Assembly (NCBI GenBank): GCA_950295325.1
Contig: OX485804.1
Coordinates: forward strand, 9,300,001 to 9,364,000
DNA: 64,000 nt
Source: Polytrichum commune
Taxonomy: Eukaryota; Streptophyta; Polytrichopsida; Polytrichales; Polytrichaceae
Direction: 5' to 3'
How positions within the stretch are numbered: the first letter of the stretch is position 1; each line of letters opens with the position of its first letter. The notes below the pieces were generated by a model that was not told the DNA's origin, did no database searches, and worked only from the letters and a program-made list of their open reading frames with translations. This document shows, piece after piece, positions 49,430 through 60,741 of this stretch. The translations under genes and the position numbers were made by a program.

Positions 49430-52400
49430 TGGAACGTCCGCTCCAGAGAGGTCGAGGGGAGGAGCGGATGTACTAAAGAGGTGAGTGGACGTGATGCGTT
49501 CTTTCTGCGGGAGCTGAAAGCTGGCATTTTCAAGCTTAAAGATCTTCGGACGAATGAGGTTGGTACCAAGCTTGATTGGCCACACGGGCGGGATTGGAGG
49601 TCGTTCTTGGTCAACAAAGAATTTATCGACCCACTTGCGACGCGAACCTTTGACACAACGTTCAATGTTGTCCAGGCAAAAAAAAATTCTCAACTTTAGG
49701 TGTTGTGAATTTGTAATAGTTCCAAACTCCAAGGTATGTTGGGGCAGGGGTGCTCTTGGAGTTGGAGACGATTTTGGTTGTGCATTTCTTTTTGGTGATC
49801 GCATGCATGCCCAACATGCCCTGGAGGAATTGTAAGGAATGCGAGCAATATGCTAGAGGTTCTCGTCTACTTTGGATTCTTGTACGGCAGAGACCAGTAG
49901 AAGGGGGTAGTAGACCATCTAGCACAAACGGAGAGGACTCCTCGACGATGGTAGGCAAAGGTGAAGTATGAGATCTTGCGGTTCTCTCAGAGACACGAGG
50001 GCGAGAGAAGCTGATGGTGTCGGGGCGGTGGGTTTCATTGTTGTCTCCAATGGGAGTGTCGGGCTTGCGTTTTCGCGATCTGAATACCTCGGCACCCTCG
50101 AGGTGGGGACTACGGGTGTAGAATTCATCCCCGCCGGGCATGTCGAGGAGAACCTTCTGTAGAACAACGGGGTCACCAATACGTTAAGTACGACGTTCAG
50201 CACATCGAAGCTTAAGTTCTTCTTTGCTAAGGCCATCACCCCCAACGCCACCCTTTAGAAATTGATGGTACGCCACAACTTGGAGGAATGCTCGAATATA
50301 GTCATCCACAGTGGCCACGTATAGATTGCCACCCTTGTTGCCAGACACTTGAAGCCATTTGTTGTAAATGAATTCGGCAAGGTTGCAATTGGGCATTTGT
50401 GCAAATTCCTCGGCGGCCATGATTTTCTCCTGCCCAATGGAATGACAGTGTAAGAAATAAGCAAAGCTTGGGAAAAGAAAAGATAAAACAAAAAAAAAAT
50501 AGCATTAAAAACACACCATTTCCATGAAGCCACCCCATTGTTGATATCAGAAGTGCCAGAAGGCAAGCCAAAGTTGAAGGTGTTTCAGTCCATCCTCGGA
50601 GGTGTAGTTAGACGAAGCCCACCAGGCCTTGATGGCGGGGTACCTCGTCTCAGCCTGTCGCGGAGACAGAAACACTTGTGTTGGTCTTGCAAGTCGTGTT
50701 TGATATAGAGTTTGGTGTGTTTCTCCAAAGACTGGGTCCAATGGAAGTAGCAGGTTCTCTCACGCCCATTGATGGGAACCTTTGGAACTCCGGACATGTA
50801 GACAATTCTGACGGCATTCCAATTGGCTTGCGCACTGTCCGCCATGAAGCCTTTGAAGCGAGGCTTGGGGATTCCATGGCGAGCCATGACGTGGTTGAAG
50901 TTATGCCAGAAAAGCACTTGAGCATCCTTGTCCTCGGATTGGAAGTCGCAGCAAGCAATGGTCATGATGCGCTAGTAGGTTCCGTCGTATACGTGGCAAG
51001 CCATGGTGGTCCATTTGGCGACGCGTTTGACATGGTCAGACTTGATCCAAGCATGCTTGAGATCCCCACCAGGTTGCATGCGCTTAACCAAGTCAACCCT
51101 ACTCCGGGGCCAACCTCGGACATCTTGAAGACGAAAACTTTGTTCGTCTCGTTACCCTGGCCTGGGAAATGATTCCGCTGGACATAGGCCTAGGTGCTGA
51201 CACCTCTAAGCTTGGCTATGCCATCCATAACTCCCAGCCTACTTAACTATTTGAAGGTGGTAACCTTGGTTTGGAGGTGGGGGGAATTCAACTCTTCACA
51301 ACGATAAAAAACGGGCTCAAGTTCTTCCAATGAAAGATGTTGATGAGGATCACTATCATTGCAGAGGAGGAACTCACCCACAAGGTCCTTGTTGGCCTCA
51401 AGAACGATTTTGCTATGAGTGGCTTGGGGCGTTCGCTCGATGTGCTCCTCGATTAGGGCATCAATGTGCTGGCGGCTATCCTTGCAATTGCCGACCTTGA
51501 CAGGGTGACGATGATTGCCAAGATGAATGCACGCCCGCTGAGTGGTATTGTTGCTGTGGACGTAGAAGATTTTGGCAATGCATGGTGCAATGCATTTGGG
51601 TGGCTCCTTGCAAATCTTGCACACTAGAATGGAGAAGGTAGGCACGGGATCACCAACGGGAAGGGGCATCTTGGTAAATCCATCGAATTCAATATCATTG
51701 ACTGAGGAGGTACAATGAACACGTTGGAGGTAGTCGCAATGAGGATTGTGGCACTCGAGATGACCAACGCAGGTGGACGAGCAAAAAGCAAAGCCTAAGT
51801 CATTGCCAATGTTGGTGGTTTGGGTTTTGGTCTAGACATGGCCGTTGTAGCATTTGTCCACGCCGTCCATGGATTTGGCCTTTGTATGAGAGGATGAGAC
51901 ACCAAGAGGGGGGGATGACAAACATCTGATTCCCATCAAAGCGAGGCGGGAGGAAATTCACCTCTTCAATTTGCAAGGTGTCATAATCTAGCTTCTTGAG
52001 GATGTTTTTCCTACCAAGCATGGAAGCAAGAGTATATAGACATTGAAGAATGGAAATGGATGGTTTGGCAGGGGATGGAGGAAGAGGACATAAAAGTTCA
52101 AGGCGTACAAAGGGGGGGGTCACAAAAGGGGAATTGAGGGACGAAGGGGATGCTTGAGAATGGGAGTGGATAGAGGGGGTTCATCACCATCAGAGGAATT
52201 AGAAAGATATATGACAGTGTGTATACTAGGTTCAATCTTAACTTTGACCATGGGAGGAGTGTTTAAAGTGAAAGAGGAGGAATGGGGAGGGGTATGAATT
52301 TCCGTGGATACATTTGTGTAAGAATCTAGGAGTCTGTACACTTTGTATTTACCAGCGCAAAGTTCCCACAGTGATGATCAGTTTTCACGCATGGTCAATG

Positions 52401-52602
52401 ACAACAGAGAAATAACGTTGTCATAAATCTCGCGTTCGACCCATATTATACTATCTTGCAACGAAAACCTGATACTAAAGTGAAGGGAAGAGACAGATGC
52501 AAATCCGTTCGCATCTATGGGGAAAAGAAGGGGGATCCCGACACCATTGGCACGGAGCTCAACCATTTCTGACACAGAGGGCATAGTGGATGAGGAAGCC
52601 AT
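49430..52602 (-). pseudogene. MULE transposase, decayed
   Basis: The start is the ATG at 52602 (MASSSTMPSVSE). Two zinc-type modules follow: FCSSTCVGHLECHNPHCDY near 51760 and CKICKEPPKCIAPC near 51615. The RNase H-like catalytic core has VYDGTY (Asp at 50986-50984), FKGFMADSAQANWNAV (Asp at 50839-50837), CYFHW (50752-50738; the C-x2-H of MULE transposases) and NLAE (Glu at 50375-50373). An intron with GT-AG borders fits 50516-50430. In-frame breaks include TGA at 52380, TAG at 50974-50972 and TGA near 50555, plus frameshifts near 52120, 51900 and 51100. The protein would cut and move the element by its ends. The tail to ~49430 is split over three frames. Confidence 0.8.
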
Positions 52603-52808
52603 GGACAAATAGAGTGACAAATAAGAAAAAAATCCAAAAAAAAAAAACGAAGCACGGCTACCAGACAATTGTAAACCTTAAACTTTCAACACTGGTATTA
52701 TATAGGTAAGAGAAGGTTGGTAAAGGGTCATTTTGTGAGTGAAGTAGAGGGATGCCTAAAGAGTAGAGAGCACGAAAGAGAGCAAGAAAGGGGAACTGGA
52801 ACGCACAC
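52603..52808. promoter_or_regulatory. Divergent promoter region of the MULE genes
   Basis: The transposase ATG lies at 52602 on the minus strand, and a plus-strand open frame begins at 52809. On the minus strand a CTATATAAT box (52704-52696) sits about 95 bp upstream of the transposase ATG, a plausible TATA box. Minus-strand open frames here (53056-52658) are leader or chance frames. Confidence 0.35.
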
Positions 52809-53092
52809 ATGAAGGAACCAGACCAAAATACAGTCTCCACAATTGATCCAGGAAAGAAGTGGAAAAAGAGAAAGGGAGGCACGAGTTTCAGCAATTTGAA
52901 ACAGAGGAGACAGAGAAAACTTAAGAAGAATGAGGAAACGTGCATAGAAGGGAGAGGTACCCCTTCAGACTGGCATAATACGTGTGCAGCGGACAAGAGG
53001 GTTGAATTTGCAGCCGATAGACGAAGAAGGGGAGGACTATGGTTCACAAGCACCATCTATGGCAAAGAGCGAGCATCGCAACAATTCTAATC
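52809..53092 (+). pseudogene. Possible first exon of the MULE second gene
   Basis: This is a 93-codon frame from a real ATG, very rich in Lys and Arg (KKWKKRKGG, KQRRQRKLKK, DRRRRGG), as in nuclear-localised N-termini. It continues after the TAA with more open sequence to about 53190. It points the same way as the gene at 54748 and is divergent to the transposase. The link is inferred from position and strand only; the opening could be due to purine-rich composition. Confidence 0.35.
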
Positions 53093-53197
53093 AGAGCGGG
53101 TCTCACAAGGAAACAAGAGAGAATTCGATTATTACAGTAAGTTTGTCGTAGAGGTTATATGCACAAGGGATACTTCAAGATTTAGGTTTATGGGAAT

Positions 53198-53520
53198 ATG
53201 ACACTGGAAATTCTTTTATCTAAATATGGAAGAGAACTTGCAAACAATAGGACAATCAACATATGGATAGGGCTCTCGAAATCAAAAAAGAACCTTGAGT
53301 CGGTGACTTGCGCCTCGATGGGTTTGACACCCACATGCCCACATTATTGTAAAAAACCTTGGTTCTTGTATACTAATTGGCCTCAGCCCTTGCATGTACC
53401 CACCAACAAAAACCCACTGAGAATTCAAAATTAAAAAGGATATGCACACCATATTCTGCAATCTTGATGAGGTAGCTAATATGTGCAATATCGGGGGTCG
53501 GGTAGGATCCAAACATCAGA
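53198..53520 (+). pseudogene. Probable further exon of the MULE second gene
   Basis: The frame 53198-53431 contains CASMGLTPTCPHYCKKPWFL and NWPQPLHVPTNKNP, with Cys, Trp and Pro spacing typical of real protein. A one-frame shift then gives MHTIFCNLDEVANMCNIGGR up to ~53520. The CPHYC and FCN-MCN pairs could bind zinc. No family is recognised. If spliced to 54748, the intron would contain the whole minisatellite; the 97-bp unit cannot be read as a continuous frame. Confidence 0.4.
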
Positions 53521-53589
53521 TTTTGCTTGGGACACATAGGTTGACAGGATGAATGTTTGTGTTTTGGTTGAGTGTCTCGGTTCCGAGAG

Positions 53590-54760
53590 GGTAGAGGGCT
53601 AGGCCAGATTCTTAAGATTTTGAGTTGAGGTTCTTATGCTTGTATGTGTAGATAGGTTTAACTTGTGTGAAGTACTTTTTTTAATATATTCAAATAGTTG
53701 GGTATGGACTGAAATTCGACCCTCTCGGATCCGAGAGGGTCTTGGGGTAGGACATTAGGACCAGATTTTGACTTCAAGGTTGTGAAGCTTATATGTGTAG
53801 ATAGGTTCAACTTGTGTGGACTAACTTGGTTGCTAGTGTTAGGGTAGGACATTAGGACCAGATTTTGACTTCAAGATTGTGAAGCTTGTATGTGTAGATA
53901 GGTTCAACTTGTGTGGACTAACTTGGTTGCTAGTGTTAGGGTAGGACATTAGGACCAGATTTTGACTTCAAGATTGTGAAGCTTGTATGTGTAGATAGGT
54001 TCAACTTGTGTGGACTAGCTTGGTTGACAGTGTTAGGGTAGGACATTAGGACCAAATTTTGACTTCAAGATTGTGAAGCTTGTATGTGTAGATAGGTTCA
54101 ACTTGTGTGGACTAACTTGGTTGCTAGTGTTAGGGTAGGACATTAGGACCAGATTTTGACTTCAAGGTTGTGAAGCTTGTATGTGTAGATAGGTTCAACT
54201 TGTGTGGACTAACTTGGTTGCTAGTGTTAGGGTAGGACATTAGGACCAGATTTTGACTTCAAGGTTGTGAAGCTTGTATGTGTAGATAGGTTCAACTTGT
54301 GTGGACTAACTTGGTTGCTAGTGTTAGGGTAGGACATTAGGACCAGATTTTGACTTCAAAGTTGTGAAGCTTGTATGTGTAGATAGGTTCAACTTGTGTG
54401 GACTAGCTGGGTTGATAGTGTTAGGGTAGGACATTAGGACCAGATTTTGACTTCAAGGTTGTGAATCTTGTATGTGTAGATAGGTTCAACTTGTGTGAAG
54501 TAGTTTTTTTGATATGTTCAAATAGTTGTGTGTGGACTAGAATTCGACCCTCTCGGATCCGAGAGGGTCTTGGGGTAGGACATTAGGACCAGATTTTGAC
54601 TTCAAAGTTGTGAAGCTTGTATGTGTAGATATGTTCAACTTGTGTGGACTAGTTTGGTTGATAGTGTCAAGGTAGGACATTAGGACCAGATTTTGACTTG
54701 AGTTTCTAAAGCTTGTATGTGTTGAATTTGTGCAAGGATTACAATCCATGGATCTTATTC
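53590..54760. repeat. 97-bp minisatellite with higher-order units and a 24-bp palindrome
   Basis: The phrase 'ggtaggacattagg' recurs with exact 97-bp spacing; unit starts are 53739, 53836, 53933, 54030, 54127, 54224, 54321 and 54418. At 53590 and 54418 a longer 149-bp unit occurs, carrying an extra 52 bp and ending in the palindrome GACCCTCTCGGA/TCCGAGAGGGTC (53718-53741 and 54546-54569, 828 bp apart). A last 97-bp unit runs from 54567 to 54664. Neighbouring units differ at only a few positions, so amplification is recent compared with the decay of the genes. Confidence 0.9.
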
Positions 54761-56771
54761 TATCGGAGGAGCCCTCAATGGAGGACCATACTGTTCAATT
54801 GGAGGTTCCCGTGGTATGAATTGGGGCATTACTTCATCTCTGTTGTCAATAGATGTTTCATTTATTGGACTTATTTTTTCTTTGTTTTTCAAACATCGCC
54901 TTGGGTTCTTTGTGTTTTCAATTATTTTGGCCACTACCTAATGTTTTTGTGGTTATCCTTGTAGAATGATGCACATGTTGCAACCGACTCTTTGCGTCCT
55001 CTTGATGAGTCCAACCCGGAGGAGACTGAGCTCTTGATTCGGAGATCGCAAAAAGAAGACTCTAATGCTGTGATTCACCGGGTTTGAATCAAACTTCTTC
55101 TTAAGTCGCGTTTCTCTATCCCATTGTGTTGTTTGCGATGTCTTCCACTTGTTCGTCCCATCAACGAGGTTGATATCGCTTGGTTGGAAAATGAGTTCGT
55201 TATAGGTTACCGTGACGGTGACCTAGCCTTGTATGTCTCTCCCTAGAACAACCTCAATGAGGTACTCCATGTCTCCGATGACATCTACGGTTCTTGGAGT
55301 TCATTATGGCAACATGCCAATGAGGAATTCGACGCCATGCTCTAAAATGACTCTGACCTTGCTCACCTTTCGGGCAAGATGTTCTACGTGTGGGAGGGTA
55401 ACCATCGTTTGAGGGCTTGGTGGAGTCACATTAATATGCATCACTTGCTAGATAAAGATTGGCATATCTCTGTTGAGTGTATTGTCATGGATCCAAGAAG
55501 TTCCACCGCGGTCTTCTTGAATGCCATGAATGACATCAATTGGTAAGTTCAGGTTTCTTTTTCTTGTTTCATGTTTCGTTGTTTCTTTGATTTTCATTAC
55601 TTTGTTTTTTAGGTCCACGGAGCACGATTATGTTAAGGACAACCTCCCTACCAAATTGCTTCGCATTCGGCCATTTGAAAAAATGAAGCTTGAGGATTTC
55701 AAGGACTTCATTTCTGTTGACGACTACAAGATGTGCGAGTCTAAGATGGAGAAGACTCCTACTTGATATCCCCTCACATTGGACGTCTTCGTCAAGTTCT
55801 TGTACAAGGTAATTTTTCTCTTCGTTCTTGTTTGTTTATTTCCTCACGTTTTATGCATTTATCCTTACACACGTTTCTGTTTGCTTTAGAGAGAGATATC
55901 AAATTAGGCGGATACAGTTGCACGGTTATACTGCGAGGCCACTCCCGAGGTTTTTATATATGCTCCTGGGATTTGGGATACTATGACAAAAGCCCAAGAT
56001 AGGTTGATCGAAAGTATTCGATCTCGGAACTTTGAAAAGTTCATATCCGTCACCCACAAAAACAACGGAAATGTCACGGACAATGACAACATTATCATGG
56101 ATTGACAATGTGACATTGGTTGGTTTTTTATCTTATTTTTCACGTCTTTGTTTTTTAATGTTTTACTTTCTTTATACTTGTTCTATTTCCCATTCATTTC
56201 CTTATGCTCACATTTTCGCATTTTGTTGTTCTAGGAGGTACCATCATTGCATGCCGCTTCATTCAACACCATATTGTGGTGCTTGAGTCGGATGTCAACA
56301 TCTTCAAGTCCATCTTCCTCTCCATGCGTGAGCCTGAGCAAGAACACACTTCTCAATATGTTGTCCCACAACGAGGGTCGGTTTTTGTTCCTCCTTCCCG
56401 GAAGATGGCGAAGCGCAATTTCAATGTGTTGTGTGTGTAAGTTCGTTCTTGGCTTCTAACTTGCTTGCTTGCATTTCTATCTTCTCGGATCGGAATTTTT
56501 GACATTTTCTCATTTTTTTGTTTTCTCGTCCTATATATTCAGAGTTCAAATTGAGAGCCCGATTCGTGTCCTTAATGCGGACATGTTTGCAACCCCTTCG
56601 ACGACGTTCGACCTCCCTTCGTATGCTGCTGACCTTGCCTATTTTTTGGCGGAAGCACCGTTCCCACCTCCTGGTCGCACCCGTCCTTTCAACAGACTAG
56701 TATTGGATTTCTTAGACATAAAGGCCGAGCAGGGCGAGGATAGTGATAGACATGGTAGTCCAAGTTGTTGA
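54748..56771 (+). pseudogene. MULE cargo gene: ParB/Srx-like plus methyltransferase-like protein, decayed
   Basis: Six exons keep one frame across GT-AG introns: 54748-54813, 54965-55542, 55613-55808, 55890-56118, 56235-56436 and 56543-56771 (TGA). Exon 2 has INEVDIAWLENEF, LSGKMFYVWEGNHRLRAWW (55370-55420) and VFLNAMNDINW. The G-N-H-R-x-x-A core resembles the ParB/sulfiredoxin-fold motif. Across the exon 4/5 junction, QCDIGGTIIACRF and VVLESD resemble the AdoMet-binding motif and acidic residue of DNA methyltransferases. No D/N/S-PP-Y box is visible. Stops: TGA 55085, TAG 55244, TAA 55343, TGA 55764, TAG 55905, TGA 56103. ParB-methyltransferase fusions are known in phages and bacterial elements; here the reading is inference. 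Confidence 0.6.
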
Positions 56772-57074
56772 CTACGCCTCGTGCGTTTGAAACCTCCATC
56801 TCATATGTATCGTTTATATTTTTTATAAGTTTATTTGTTGAATTTCTATGTACCTTTTGCAAACCCCATTCAACTCCTTCTTCATCTTATGTTGTTGTTT
56901 GATTTCAATTGTTGACGTCAGCCCTAATTTAACCCTTAACCTTTTGAAAACTACACTACAAGATCCTTGATAACAAATACATTCTTCCACTCCTTCACGT
57001 TCTATTTATTTCTCAAACTAGGTTGTGTTATAAAATCCACGGTCATAGGCACTCCTTCTATGAAAATCGCCCAC
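56772..57074. other. MULE right subterminal region
   Basis: Non-coding, AT-rich sequence between the cargo gene stop and the right inverted end. Confidence 0.5.
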
Positions 57075-57143
57075 CATCATTCAAATTTTCCGCTCTCTGC
57101 TCTTTGCTCTACGCTCATACTACTAAGTTTCCCTTATTTTATC
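57075..57143 (-). repeat. MULE right end with target duplication
   Basis: Read inward from 57133, the end begins GGGAAACTTAGTAGTATGAG and contains repeated AGAGC units, GAGAGCGGAA and GAATGATG, matching the left end. The target duplication TTATTTTATC lies at 57134-57143 and gypsy reverse transcriptase sequence follows directly. Confidence 0.8.
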
Positions 57144-57700
57144 TCACGCAAATAATGAGAGCTGGTGATAGTTGGAGCTCAAGTCCAGGGTGCTAAAGAC
57201 TCAAGAAAATCCGATGGCATCGAACAACTCCTCCGGGATTGGCATGAGATACTGATCCGACATGGTCTTGCGGTTAACTGGACGGTAATCCCCGCACATC
57301 CACTTCTCCGTCCAATTACCAAATATATCCTTTTTCGATGGCATAACCATAGCACCAACATATTTCCCGTTGGAGAATTCGATAAGCCTTGCTGCCAAAA
57401 GCTCTCAGCAACGAGCTTGGACTCCAATCCTCTCGAGAACACTAAGCCTGTAAGGTTTCCAAAAAATAAGATGGTCGTCCTTTAGCTGAATGTGGATGGG
57501 TTTTTCTTTATAGCCTTCAAGATCTTGAAGGTTAAAAACAAAACACCTACAGTACGAGCAAATGAACACTCGTACCTTCCGTGCCTCAACACCAGTGAGA
57601 TGAAGGCCTAATTCTAATGGCCAATCATCAAACTTTGTGATCTCCCTCTCCACCAAAAGGGAACCACCTGATGCTGGCACCATCTCTAACTACTAATGAG
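57144..57700 (-). pseudogene. Ty3/gypsy reverse transcriptase, N-terminal half
   Basis: 57683-57405 gives the segment before the fingers (HLTGVEARKVR, LQDLEGYKEKPIHIQLKDD, PYRLS), and 57398-57144 gives VMPSKKDIFGNWTEKWMCGD, YRPVNRKT, YLMPIPEELFDAIG and FSTLDLSSNYHQL. These are the ordered RT boxes up to the first catalytic Asp (in STLDL). A TGA at the start of 'VFSTLDL' and frame changes break it. The protein continues at 47712 on the other side of the MULE. Confidence 0.85.
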
Positions 57701-59472
57701 AGGAGGGGCATTAACCATGCCCCCAACCTCAGTGCCACCAATAGAATCTGGCCTCTCTTCATCACCACCAATATGTGATGATGAAGCCACCACTAGAAGT
57801 GAAGAAGCCAAAGCAATATAAACTCGTTTAGCTCAAAGTTCTTCCATTTTCTACTGCTCGAATCGAGATATTTGTTTGGCTTCTCCAACCATGGCCTCAA
57901 TTTCCTCCTCCATGGATGTGAACCGTTGTGCCCCCTGACCAGAGTCTTTTGACCCATAAACAAAAACTGGTCATCATGATGTCGTTGCAATGCAAGGCAT
58001 AAACCAACAATCCACACCATGGTATTAAGATCCATGGCTTGGCCCAACACAAAGTGTCGTTGGCCCTCAGAAAGGCCAGGAGCTGATGTGGTGCCCGTGC
58101 GGAATCCCATAGCACGTTCCCATTCGTCAACCAATGGTTTGGTATGGATTTTGGTGTGATCATCCCACACCATGCCAAACCCTTGATCGCGGAATGCGAA
58201 TGATTGTGAGAAAGTCATAAAGATGGGGAAGGCCCTCCGTGGTGCCCCCACTTTGTTGACCAATGTCAACGGGGGTAAATCATCTCGAACAACCGACAAA
58301 GATGTCCGATGTGGATCCAAGATGTCTTCCATCTTTTGATCAAAAGGTGGAGGCATTGCAGAAGATGCCGTAGCTAAAGTGAATGGAGGTGTGAGGTTGG
58401 TCCAAAGCCACCGAGGCCGGTGGAAATAAGAACCAAGGTCTGTGGCATCCACAAAAATGGGATCATCAAGGTGTTGACAAACCTAATGCATGTTTCCATC
58501 ACCTTGTCCTAAGAATTTCCCAACACAGGTACATTCTCGAATATGTACCCTGGGGGGGAGGTTGGTAGGCATACCATCAGTTGATGAGCCGGATGAAGTC
58601 CCAAAAAAGACTAGATCTGGGATCCTCCAACCCTTGGCCTACTCCAGCATGTGAGTGGCCCTATCAAGGCCATCCCGCTAACTTCATCACTAGATCCATG
58701 GGACACAACGTTCATAAGTCAGCCTTGCTGATAAATATATCATCAGGAGGGAGACGTGCAAAACACCCATGAATGGCAATTGGATCCAATTTTTGTGGGA
58801 ATAATACAATCAACTAGTGGATATGGTGAAGAGACACACGGGTGAACACCTGACTGTCATCCACATAGACACATTGGCGAACTGTGAGACCAACCTCCAA
58901 CACGGCTGCCAGTCATGTTCCGATGCCTCCAAATAATTCCACCAAAGTGATCCATCGTTTGGCAGACGCCATGAAATGGTATGTGCCAACGCCGATGAGG
59001 TATCACGTATGACTGATGTTGTAGAACCGAGAGAGAGGACAATGTCCTCACACCTTCGGACTAGGTCGGTGGAATCGCGCCAAGAAATAAGAGGATCCTT
59101 GGGATGGCGCACCAATGCACCCTAGGTGCCATCTCCCGTTGATCCTCAATTTTTCCCCATGAATGCCAACAACTCCTCTAATAATGTAGAAACATATGGC
59201 AATGTATCCACTATAGCACCACATCCAAAAACCATGGATAATGGTGCTATGGTCGCGGCCGCCGCAAATGCCACAGGAATAAGTTCCTTACAGTTGTTTC
59301 CAGGCGACCAACATGGTCGAATCCAAGCCTCCTCAGTCCAGTTATCCAACCAAAAACCGAGGGGGTAGAGTGCTTATTGACCAACTAGAATATCGTAGTT
59401 GGTCGCATTTGTCACCGCACACCAGAGAAGAAGAGGTGCGGGTGGATCTCCAGGCTTCAAGCAGAAGCTAAG
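57701..59472 (-). pseudogene. Ty3/gypsy linker between protease and reverse transcriptase
   Basis: The longest frame, 58452-57793 (219 codons), is uninterrupted and protein-like (for example GMVWDDHTKIHTKPLVDEWE, YLDSSSRKWK). Upstream pieces continue in other frames (59115-58810). No enzymatic motif is visible. The position between protease and RT and the common orientation make it part of the polyprotein. Plus-strand frames in this interval are shadows. Confidence 0.6.
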
Positions 59473-59694
59473 CTAAAGTGGCTTCCGAGTGTAACCAGTG
59501 ACCCGCTCCACGTGGCCAATAGAGGTGACAATGGTAAATGGGCAAGGAGCCAAGTTGTCGGCTGTCAACCGTAATTCTTGCGATAACATTTTGTTGATCA
59601 TAACTAATTGTGCCCCCAATCCATCTATGAGGCCAAACCCACCACCCTTAAGCGTCCTAGTCCGGGTGATGGTTTTGAGAATCACATGTGTCAT
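59473..59694 (-). pseudogene. Ty3/gypsy aspartic protease
   Basis: The frame contains GFGLIDGLGAQLVMI, with the Asp at 59625-59623 in the position of the retropepsin active site (hydrophobic-D-x-G-A). A hydrophobic FTIVTSIGHV segment follows at the expected distance. The usual D-S/T-G triplet is altered to D-G-L-G, so the site may be inactive or atypical. The enzyme would have cut the gag-pol polyprotein. Confidence 0.6.
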
Positions 59695-60741
59695 ACCAAA
59701 GCTCGTGGTAACATTGAATGTACTTCCATCTCAACAAGCTCCCAACTCACTTGAAATCATGATGCTTTATTAATGCTAGTCTCTTGAATAGGTAGAGCAT
59801 TGGCCTTCTCAAGGGTCGACCAACTACTACACTTAACCTTACTAAGTCCCCTATAAGTCTCTATGAATTCTACTAATTTCACTAATCCTTCTACTAATTC
59901 CCATACAACTCTAATTCTAAACTCAATTTTATGAGAGGAACAACAAGAGGGAGAGAGAGAGAGAAGGAGAGGGGAAGGGAGAGGATAAGGGGGCCTTGTA
60001 TGAACCTCTCCCCTTTACCCACACTCCCCTCTCAATACAACATGCTCATGTGTCCACACACACGTGTACACCCATACGTGCAAGATGGAAGAGCGCGAAG
60101 GAAGAGAGAGTGAATAGGAACACAAGTGAATGAAGAATGTGAGAGAAAGAAATATATAGGGAAAGGGAAGGGGTGAGCACCCCTCAAAGCTCAAGATAAG
60201 CCCCTCGATCCTCTTCTACTTCGTAGGCTCTTATCCTATCCGCTAAGCCTTCAACTTCTAAACCAACAAGATGGATCCCAATTCAAATATACAAATTTAA
60301 GGAGCTCCTCTTGGTCCACCACATGCTACACTCACCTAACCAAAGAACTTCCTTCATGCCGCTAAGCTTCTAATTAACTACACCACATAAGCCTAAGGCC
60401 TAAACATAACTTCACACCAAACCTCATTTTTTTAATATTTTTGAGAATAATTATAAAACATCAAAATGTAACTCCTAATGGTTTCAAAGGGTTAATAACA
60501 CATGTGGGCACCATTTTGGGCTCACACCATCATTACACACTGGGATGCAACCCGAATAGGATTGCCTCTAGCCTGACTGACCACCAAACTGCCGGTATCA
60601 TTCACCATACGCACGACACCGGGTCGAATGTCATGGTGCTCGCAAGTGGGCCATGCAGCTACATCAAACAAATAAGTTGCTCCCGCAAATTCTAGTGAGT
60701 CATAAGATGTGGTCGAGCCCTAATTATTTGAGGTGTGTACG
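59695..60741. other. Non-coding interval inside the retrotransposon
   Basis: About 1 kb between the last gag-linked frame and the protease has stops in all frames, a (GAGA)n-rich patch at 59945-59985 and purine-rich sequence to 60170. Gypsy elements normally have no such gap here, so an additional inserted repeat is likely, but I could not find its ends. Confidence 0.4.

Larger units (their letters stand above)
47723..57133. mobile_element. Mutator-like DNA transposon (MULE), 9.4 kb, inserted in the Ty3/gypsy element
   Basis: Both ends have similar inverted sequence (TATG, AGCG, GAGAGCGGAA and GAATGATG in order). They are flanked by 10-bp direct repeats TTACTCTATC and TTATTTTATC, which differ by two C-to-T changes; 9-11-bp duplications are the mark of Mutator-type insertion. 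Outside them the two halves of one reverse transcriptase join. Inside are a transposase pseudogene (minus strand), a divergent second gene (plus strand) and a minisatellite between them. Confidence 0.85.

Noticed and set aside
49481..50162. Plus-strand open frames over the transposase 3' part
   Set aside because: They are shadows; the minus strand carries the conserved transposase motifs.
50678..51172. 164-codon plus-strand open frame
   Set aside because: It is antisense to the MULE catalytic core (MADSAQ, CYFHW), which is the conserved strand.
52658..53056. 132-codon minus frame upstream of the transposase
   Set aside because: Leu/Phe-rich composition comes from the purine-rich plus strand. 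The conserved transposase start is the ATG at 52602.
53590..54760. CRISPR-like array
   Set aside because: The units are contiguous 97-bp tandem repeats without unique spacers, in a plant-type transposon.
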